Shown piece after piece: positions 58,643 through 64,000 of a stretch of DNA of 64,000 bases (its first letter is position 1; every line of letters begins with the position of its first letter). Position numbers and translations under genes: made by a program. The stretch is taken from assembly GCA_020849475.1 (NCBI GenBank), contig JADLGE010000048.1:30917-94916 (forward strand), given 5' to 3'. The DNA is from Gammaproteobacteria bacterium (GTDB lineage Bacteria; Pseudomonadota; Gammaproteobacteria; Ga0077536). The notes beneath the pieces were generated by a model. The model saw only the letters and a list, made by a program, of their open reading frames with translations, was not told the DNA's origin and did no database searches.

Positions 58643-59824
58643 TCAACCGATAACGCCAGCTTCGCGCCAAGCGGCGATCTCCGCGTCGGTACACCCCACC
58701 GACTTCAACAACTCCTCGGTATGCTCACCCAGCGACGGCGCCGGCAGTCGCACACCGAGGCGTTCGCCGTCGAATACCGCCGCCGCACGCGCCTGCTGCA
58801 TGCGCCCACCGACGGGGTGGTCATATTCGATGACCGAGCCGCCGTGCTGCACGCGTGGATCACCCGCCACTTCGTCGAGGCGGTTGACCTTGGCGCAGGG
58901 CACGTCGGCTTTGAGAAGCTTGGCGATGACGTCATCCGTGGTGAAGCGCGCGGTGGCGGCCTTGATCTCACCCAGCATCTGCGCATAGTTGGCGAAGCGC
59001 AGTGTCAGCGAGGTGAAGCGCGGGTCTTGCAACAGGTGTTCGAGGCCGAGCACGCTGCACACCCCGGCAAATTCACCGTCGCCGACAATGATGAGCGTGA
59101 TGTGGCCATCCTTGGTCGGGAACAATTCGTAGAACGACGCAATCAGCGGTTTGGGCGTGAAGCCCTCACTGCCGACAAAGCTGTCATTCCAGAATACTTC
59201 CGGCCACAGGAAGGCGAGGCTCGCATCGAGCATCGACAGCTCGACGTGATGACCACCGACCGCACCGCGCGCGCGCGCGAACAGCGCGGCGGCAATCGCC
59301 TGCGAAGCGGTCAAGGCCGCGACCTTGTCGCTGGCGATGGTCTTCATGAGCTGCGGCTCGCCGCCCACGCCCTGCGCGGCGGCGAAGCCCGACACGCTTT
59401 GGATGACCGGGTCATAGACACGCTGACCGGCGGCCGGGCCGCTGGCGCCAAAGCCTGAAATCGACACATAGATGAGATCGGGATTGATGCGCTTCAGATC
59501 ATCGAAGCCATAGCCCGCGCGGTCCAGCGCACCGGGCCGCGAGTTCTGCACGAACACATCGGCGCTCTCGATGATCTTGTACAGCGCCGGGCGCAAGGCC
59601 GGGTTCTTGAGATCGACCGCCATCGAACGCTTGTTGCGATTCATCTGCGCGAAGTAGGCCGACAGTCCGCCACGCACGCCGCCGACATGCCGCGCCGGAT
59701 CGCCCGCGCCGACGGTCTCGAAGCGAATGACGTCCGCGCCCTGGTCCGCGAGGATGCCGGTCGCCATCGGTCCCGAGGCGTTGGTAGTGACGTCGATAAT
59801 TCTTATGCCCTGCATCGGTTGCAT
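58643..59824 (-). CDS. Class III CoA-transferase (CaiB/Frc family), second
   Basis: The 393-residue enzyme has IRIIDVTTNASGPMATGILADQGADVIRFE, NRNKRSMAVDLKNPAL, VFVQNSRPGALDRAGYGFDD, and catalytic Asp in GGHHVELSMLDASLAFLW. It differs clearly from the first CoA-transferase at 55394, so the two may serve different acids. ATG 59824 and ATG 59815 are both possible. It is divergent from the P450 gene; the 198 bases between them should hold both promoters. Confidence 0.93.
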   Translation of the reverse strand: MQPMQGIRIIDVTTNASGPMATGILADQGADVIRFETVGAGDPARHVGGVRGGLSAYFAQMNRNKRSMAVDLKNPALRPALYKIIESADVFVQNSRPGALDRAGYGFDDLKRINPDLIYVSISGFGASGPAAGQRVYDPVIQSVSGFAAAQGVGGEPQLMKTIASDKVAALTASQAIAAALFARARGAVGGHHVELSMLDASLAFLWPEVFWNDSFVGSEGFTPKPLIASFYELFPTKDGHITLIIVGDGEFAGVCSVLGLEHLLQDPRFTSLTLRFANYAQMLGEIKAATARFTTDDVIAKLLKADVPCAKVNRLDEVAGDPRVQHGGSVIEYDHPVGGRMQQARAAAVFDGERLGVRLPAPSLGEHTEELLKSVGCTDAEIAAWREAGVIG

Positions 59825-60022
59825 GATTCATTCCTCGAAAGCGTAGTGTGCGAAAGGCCGAGATGGCGGCTGTGCAGGGGATTGTACGGGCAGCGCCGCG
59901 CTGTTTGTCACTCACTCGTACGCTGGCTTACTATTTGATCTCCAATTCCCCTGGGCGCGCCCCACGGGCCGCCTGCACGCGGCGCATGCGCTCTCAGCCA
60001 AAGTTCAGCCTGAGCAAGCGCC

Positions 60023-61210
60023 ATGACCAGTATCGAATTCAATCCAACCTTGCGCGAAGTGCAGGCCGATCCCTATCCCTGGTACCGACGTCTGCGCGAC
60101 GAGGCGCCGGTGTATCGCATCCCGGCCTTGAACGCCTATGGCCTGTTCCGCTACGACGACTGCAAGCACACCTTTCTGCATCCCGAGACCTACTCGGCGC
60201 GCGACTTCATCGCCCAGGCCTTTGGCGATCTGGACCCGGTGCCGGAAACGCCGTCACTGATCGCCATGGACCCGCCGGCTCACACGCCGCTGCGCAAGCT
60301 CGCTGGCCAGGCGTTCTCGCCGTCGGTGACGCGCGGCCTCGAGCCGCGCATCAAGGCCATCGTCACCGGTCTGCTCGATGAAATCATGGCGCGCGGGCGC
60401 GAGTTCGATTTCGTCGCCGACTTCGCCGCCTATGTGCCGGTCAGCGTCACCGCCGAACTGTTGGGCGTCGACAAGAGCCAGCGCGAGAACTTCAAGATCT
60501 GGACGGCCGATCTGTTGAACGCCGCCAACCGCGCGACCTTGAGCGCCGCTGATGTCGAGCGCATACGCGCAAGCGTCGCGGAACTGCGCAGCTACCTCGA
60601 GCGCAGCATCGCCGAGCGGCGCGTCAATCCGGGCAATGATTTCATTTCGCTGCTGGTCAAGGCCGAGGAAGGCGGCGACGTGTTGAGTTCCATCCAGGTC
60701 TTGAGCATCGCGGTGCTGACCCACTTCGGCGGTTCGGAAACACCCTCACACATGATCAGCAGCGCGCTCATCGCCTTGAGCGAAAACCCCGATGCGCTCG
60801 CCCGCCTGCGTGCGCAGCCGAATTTAAGTGCGAATGTCATTGAAGAAACTCTGCGCTATTGGTCGCCGGTGAATCTCGTATTCCAGACCGCGGTGCACGA
60901 CGTGGAAATGCACGGCGTCACCATTCCCGCCGGTTCCTACGTGCTGTCCTATATCAGTTCGGCCAATCGCGACGAACGCCGCTTCACCGCGCCTGACCGT
61001 TTCGACATCGATCGCGATGCCCACCATCATCTGTCCTTCGCCCACGGCCCGCATTACTGTCCGGGCGCGGCGCTCGGCAAACGCATGGGCGCCATCGCGC
61101 TCGAAGCGGTGATGGAGCGCATGCCCAATCTGCGCCGACTCGACAGCAACACCGAGTGGCTGCCATCGCTGTGGGTGCGTGGCGCACGCACGCTGCCGGT
61201 CGCCTACTGA
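60023..61210 (+). CDS. Cytochrome P450, soluble bacterial class
   Basis: The 395-residue monooxygenase inserts oxygen into an unactivated C-H of an organic substrate. Evidence is the heme-binding FAHGPHYCPGAALG with Cys346, the ExxR pair E275/R278, and the I-helix oxygen-activation motif GGSET (236-240). There is no membrane anchor. Ferredoxin and reductase genes are not in the window. It starts the right arm of the island and is followed by an amidohydrolase two bases later. The substrate is unknown; related soluble P450s act on terpenes, steroids and fatty acids. Confidence 0.95.
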   Translation: MTSIEFNPTLREVQADPYPWYRRLRDEAPVYRIPALNAYGLFRYDDCKHTFLHPETYSARDFIAQAFGDLDPVPETPSLIAMDPPAHTPLRKLAGQAFSPSVTRGLEPRIKAIVTGLLDEIMARGREFDFVADFAAYVPVSVTAELLGVDKSQRENFKIWTADLLNAANRATLSAADVERIRASVAELRSYLERSIAERRVNPGNDFISLLVKAEEGGDVLSSIQVLSIAVLTHFGGSETPSHMISSALIALSENPDALARLRAQPNLSANVIEETLRYWSPVNLVFQTAVHDVEMHGVTIPAGSYVLSYISSANRDERRFTAPDRFDIDRDAHHHLSFAHGPHYCPGAALGKRMGAIALEAVMERMPNLRRLDSNTEWLPSLWVRGARTLPVAY

Positions 61211-61211
61211 C

Positions 61212-62579
61212 ATGGGCGCCGTTTCCAGTCTGCAAGGGACGCTGCTGATCCACGGTGGCAGCGTCGTCGATGGTCTCGGCAATGCGCCGCGCCGCGCCGA
61301 TGTGTTGCTGAAAGGTGAGCGCATCGCGGCGGTGGAAAGCGCGCTCGACACGCGCGTCGCCGCTGACGTGCCGCGTATCGATGCGCACGGACTCACCGTC
61401 ATGCCCGGCCTCATCGACGCCCATTGCCACATCAGTTTCGACGAGCCGAATTCCAACGACGAATTGTTCTTTCATCGCCGCGAAGGCCTCGCCGCGATCA
61501 TTGCCGCCGCGAATGTGCAAAAGCTGCTGGCGGCCGGCGTCACCGGCTTCTTTGATGCCGACTCGCTGTGGGAAATCGGTGTGGATCTGCGCGATGCCAT
61601 CGAAGCCGGCATCGTGCGCGGGCCGCGCATGACCACCGGCGGCAATGCGCTCCTGACCTCGGTCGGTGGCACCGCCGGCCGTCTCATTCCCGATGAAGGA
61701 CGACGCGGCTACGGCGTGGTGGTGCACAGCCGCGACGACATCGTGCGTGAGGTGCGGCGCCAGATCAAAATCGGCGTCGACTGGATCAAGGTGCACGTCA
61801 CCGGCCTCACGCCACGCCAGAAAATAAAAGGCGAAGTGCAGGTCTGGTCACTGGACGAGATGAAACTCGTATGCGACACCGCCCACGAACTCGGCACACC
61901 GGTGGTCGGCCATTGTCGTGGCGCCTCCAGCACCCGTGATGCGGCGCTGGCCGGCTTCGACATGATTCTGCACGCGACCTACATGGACGAAGAAGCGCTG
62001 TCAGCAGTGGTCGACAAACGCGTGCCCATCGTGCCGACCTTCACCTTCCAGGCCAATCTTGCCGACTATGGCGCGGCGGTCGGTGCGTCGGAAGGCATAC
62101 GCAAACTGTTCCAGAAAGAAATCACCGACAGCGCCGTAATGCTGAAGCGTGCCTTCGATGCCGGCGTGCCGCTCTTGTGCGGCACCGAGTCGGGCTTCTC
62201 CATCACGCCCTATGGCGACTGGCATTACCGCGAGCTCGAAGTGTTCGTGAACGACCTTGGCTTGACGCCGCTCGAGGCCATCACCGCCGCCACCAGCGCC
62301 AATGCCTTTGCCCTCGGGCTCGCCAGCGAAACCGGGGCGATAGAAGCGCAACGCCTTGCCGACATCATCATCATAGACGGCGATGTGGCGCGCGACGTGC
62401 GCCTGCTCGGCGACCGCAGCCGCCTGCGCCACGTGATCCTGAACGGCGAGGTGATGGACATCACGCCGCCAGCCACGCGCCGCGACCCGCCCGGCTGGCG
62501 CGCGCCCCACTACGGCACGCGCATACTGCGCCGCGAAGTGGTGGATGAATTCGACAACACGCCGAGCCACAAGCCATGA
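61212..62579 (+). CDS. Amidohydrolase family protein (imidazolonepropionase/prolidase-like subgroup)
   Basis: The 455-residue protein has metal ligands HxH at H71/H73 (IDAHCHISF), a central Lys in WIKVHVTG, His in VVGHCRG and HATYMDEE, and the C-terminal Asp/Glu region GTESGFSITPYGDWHYRE. The final segment folds back as the composite beta-domain (ADIIIIDGDVARD). It probably opens a ring, lactam or other C-N/C-O bond in the pathway. The ATG is two bases after the P450 stop and its stop overlaps the next gene. Confidence 0.9.
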   Translation: MGAVSSLQGTLLIHGGSVVDGLGNAPRRADVLLKGERIAAVESALDTRVAADVPRIDAHGLTVMPGLIDAHCHISFDEPNSNDELFFHRREGLAAIIAAANVQKLLAAGVTGFFDADSLWEIGVDLRDAIEAGIVRGPRMTTGGNALLTSVGGTAGRLIPDEGRRGYGVVVHSRDDIVREVRRQIKIGVDWIKVHVTGLTPRQKIKGEVQVWSLDEMKLVCDTAHELGTPVVGHCRGASSTRDAALAGFDMILHATYMDEEALSAVVDKRVPIVPTFTFQANLADYGAAVGASEGIRKLFQKEITDSAVMLKRAFDAGVPLLCGTESGFSITPYGDWHYRELEVFVNDLGLTPLEAITAATSANAFALGLASETGAIEAQRLADIIIIDGDVARDVRLLGDRSRLRHVILNGEVMDITPPATRRDPPGWRAPHYGTRILRREVVDEFDNTPSHKP

Positions 62580-63559
62580 GTCTCGCCACCGCCACCAGCA
62601 TCGACGTGCATGCCCACGCCGTACTCGAAGACACCATGGGCGCGGCCGGCGCCTATGGCCCCGAACTCGGCTATGAAGAGAAGCCACGTTTTCGCGTCGG
62701 CAGCTATGAACTGCACGGCGTGCGTTATCGCGGCAGCCCGTTCATGGACGTGGACCTCCGCCTCGCCGCCATGGACCGCGCCGGCATCGACTACCAGCTG
62801 CTGTCGCCCAATCCCCTCACCTATTTCCATTTCATCGAACCGCCGTTGGCGCGCGAATTCTGCCGCATCCACAACGACGGCCTCGCCGCGCAGATTGCGC
62901 CCCATCGCGAACGTCTGGCGGCCTGCGCGGCGGTGCCCATGCAGGACATCGGCTTTGCGATTGAAGAGACCGAACGCGCGGTGACAGACCTCGGCATGGT
63001 CGGCCCCTACATCGGCAGTGATTTCGGCCGGCCGCTCGACGACCCGGCGCTCGATGTCTTCTACGCAAAGCTGGTGGCGCTCGACGTGCCGCTGTTCATT
63101 CATCCCGCACCGGCCGGCATCGACGGCCCGGCCGGCGACCCGAATCTCAGGCGTTTCGATCTCGACATCATCATCGGCTTCGCCGCGCAGGAAACCATCG
63201 CCGTGTGCACGCTCATCTATGGCGGCGTGCTGGAGCGCCATCCCAAGCTCGACATCTGTATCAGTCACGGTGGCGGCGCGACGGGTTACCTCTACGGGCG
63301 CATGGCCAGTGCCGCACGCAAGCGCCCATGGGCGCGCGAAGAACTGCGCGCCGACGGCGCCTTTGAAGCGCTGCTGCACCGCCTGTGGTTCGACATCCAC
63401 GTGCATGCGCCGGAATCGGTGGCGCTGCTGCGCTCGCGCGTCAACTGTGATCGCCTCTTGTTCGGCACCAATTTCGCCGGCTGGGATCAGCAGCCCGGGG
63501 ATGTACGCGAAGAAGCGCGCCCCTATGCCGACAACGCGCGCCGTCTGCTGCGCGCCTGA
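62576..63559 (+). CDS. Amidohydrolase 2 family protein (ACMSD-like)
   Basis: The 327-residue TIM-barrel has the metal motif SIDVHAHAVLE at the start, a second His in LFIHPAPAGIDG, and HGGGATGYLYGRM with GTNFAGWD near the end. This is the pattern of 2-amino-3-carboxymuconate semialdehyde decarboxylase and related decarboxylases or hydrolases. It overlaps the preceding amidohydrolase by four bases (ATGA), suggesting consecutive reactions. Confidence 0.9.
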   Translation: MSLATATSIDVHAHAVLEDTMGAAGAYGPELGYEEKPRFRVGSYELHGVRYRGSPFMDVDLRLAAMDRAGIDYQLLSPNPLTYFHFIEPPLAREFCRIHNDGLAAQIAPHRERLAACAAVPMQDIGFAIEETERAVTDLGMVGPYIGSDFGRPLDDPALDVFYAKLVALDVPLFIHPAPAGIDGPAGDPNLRRFDLDIIIGFAAQETIAVCTLIYGGVLERHPKLDICISHGGGATGYLYGRMASAARKRPWAREELRADGAFEALLHRLWFDIHVHAPESVALLRSRVNCDRLLFGTNFAGWDQQPGDVREEARPYADNARRLLRA

Positions 63560-63584
63560 ACAACTTAAGCCAGCGGGAACACCC

Positions 63585-64000
63585 ATGAGCGAACTCGAAC
63601 AATTGAAGCGCAGCATCGACCGCCTCGAATCGCGCTTCGCCATCAGCGAACTGGTGACGGCCTATGCAGTGGCCTGCGATGAACACGACATGCCGCGTCT
63701 GTGTGATCTCTTTACCGTAGACGCGATATTCGATTCCCCGAGTGGCGCCATGAACGCCCACGGCCGCGCCGCCATCGAGGCGATGTATATCGAATTGTTC
63801 AAGGTGCGCGGCCCGGCTTTCCACTGGACCCACGACCACACCGTGCAATTCGACGACAGCGACCCGCACCGCGCCACCGGCATGGTGTTGAGCCATGCCG
63901 AGACCTGCCCGGCGGACGTGGTGAGCCTCGCCGCGATGCGCTACAACGACGAATACCGGCGCGAGAACGGCCGCTGGCGCTTCGCCCATCGCACCATCAA
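63585..64000 (+). CDS. NTF2-like (SnoaL-type) protein, N-terminal part (runs off the right edge)
   Basis: About 138 residues are seen. The sequence shows the NTF2-like pattern: a helical start (RLESRFAISELVTAYAVACDEHDMPRLCDLF), DAIFDSPSGAMNAHGRAAIE, then HWTHDHTVQFDDSDPHRATG and NDEYRRENGRWRFAHRTI. Members include ketosteroid isomerase-like and dehydratase-like enzymes, so it may be a catabolic isomerase or hydratase. It is 25 bases after the amidohydrolase gene. The C-terminus is missing. Confidence 0.8.
   Translation, partial: MSELEQLKRSIDRLESRFAISELVTAYAVACDEHDMPRLCDLFTVDAIFDSPSGAMNAHGRAAIEAMYIELFKVRGPAFHWTHDHTVQFDDSDPHRATGMVLSHAETCPADVVSLAAMRYNDEYRRENGRWRFAHRTI

Overview
The window is about 64 kb of GC-rich chromosome from a member of the Gammaproteobacteria. 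The best evidence for this is the block tig-clpP-clpX-lon-hupB-tRNA-ppiD, together with ampDE, lpxH, ppsA with its regulatory gene, and aceEF. I cannot name the genus. Genes are dense. No rRNA, insertion sequence, prophage or CRISPR array is visible, and no gene-free stretch exceeds 300 bases.

Layout. 1-2530: the N-terminal end of an HMG-CoA lyase gene (minus), glutathione reductase, and an exported peroxiredoxin whose peroxidatic position is an in-frame TGA followed by a strong hairpin, i.e. a selenoprotein. 2526-10171 (minus): a peptide/opine-type ABC importer operon (lipoprotein binding protein, two permeases, fused double ATPase) ending in a MATE efflux gene. 10226-19721: fabI, then the protein quality-control block on the minus strand (ppiD, tRNA-Asp, tRNA-Val, hupB, lon, clpX, clpP, tig, tRNA-Leu). 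19975-23540: an exported glutaredoxin-like protein, an NTF2-like protein, a Ser/Thr kinase-HDOD fusion and a four-tRNA cluster (Lys, His, Arg, Pro). 23811-32019: ppiB, lpxH, the ampD-ampE pair with an EgtD-like methyltransferase, nadC, an mtdB-like methylene-H4MPT dehydrogenase, a YedK/HMCES protein, a Sel1-SPOR protein and an unknown. 32128-37575: ppsA and its divergent regulator, a polytopic membrane protein and an exported MhpD-like hydratase. 37662-45217: a PrpD-family gene, a tightly overlapping run of small enzymes (LOG, two HAD, macro domain, lipoproteins), an acyl-CoA dehydrogenase and a Cys peroxiredoxin. 45481-49773: aceE-aceF without lpd. 49989-64000: a catabolic island with two nitronate monooxygenase-like proteins, a thiolase-fold protein lacking the usual cysteine next to its DUF35 partner, two class III CoA-transferases, a nitroreductase, a P450, two amidohydrolases and an NTF2-like protein.

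How the parts work together. The left end is thiol redox: glutathione reductase next to an exported Sec peroxiredoxin. The middle is housekeeping proteolysis and folding plus peptide uptake and cell-wall recycling. The right end looks like acyl-CoA based degradation of an unidentified organic compound, feeding acyl-CoA to central metabolism.

Two families of short palindromic intergenic repeats recur through the window, often as inverted pairs: one with core GTGCGAA-TTCA-TTCGCAC and one with core GTCAGACT-GA-AGTCTGAC. They behave like REP/BIME elements. The most notable single feature is the selenocysteine peroxiredoxin at 1957-2496 with its SECIS-like hairpin at 2178-2212.
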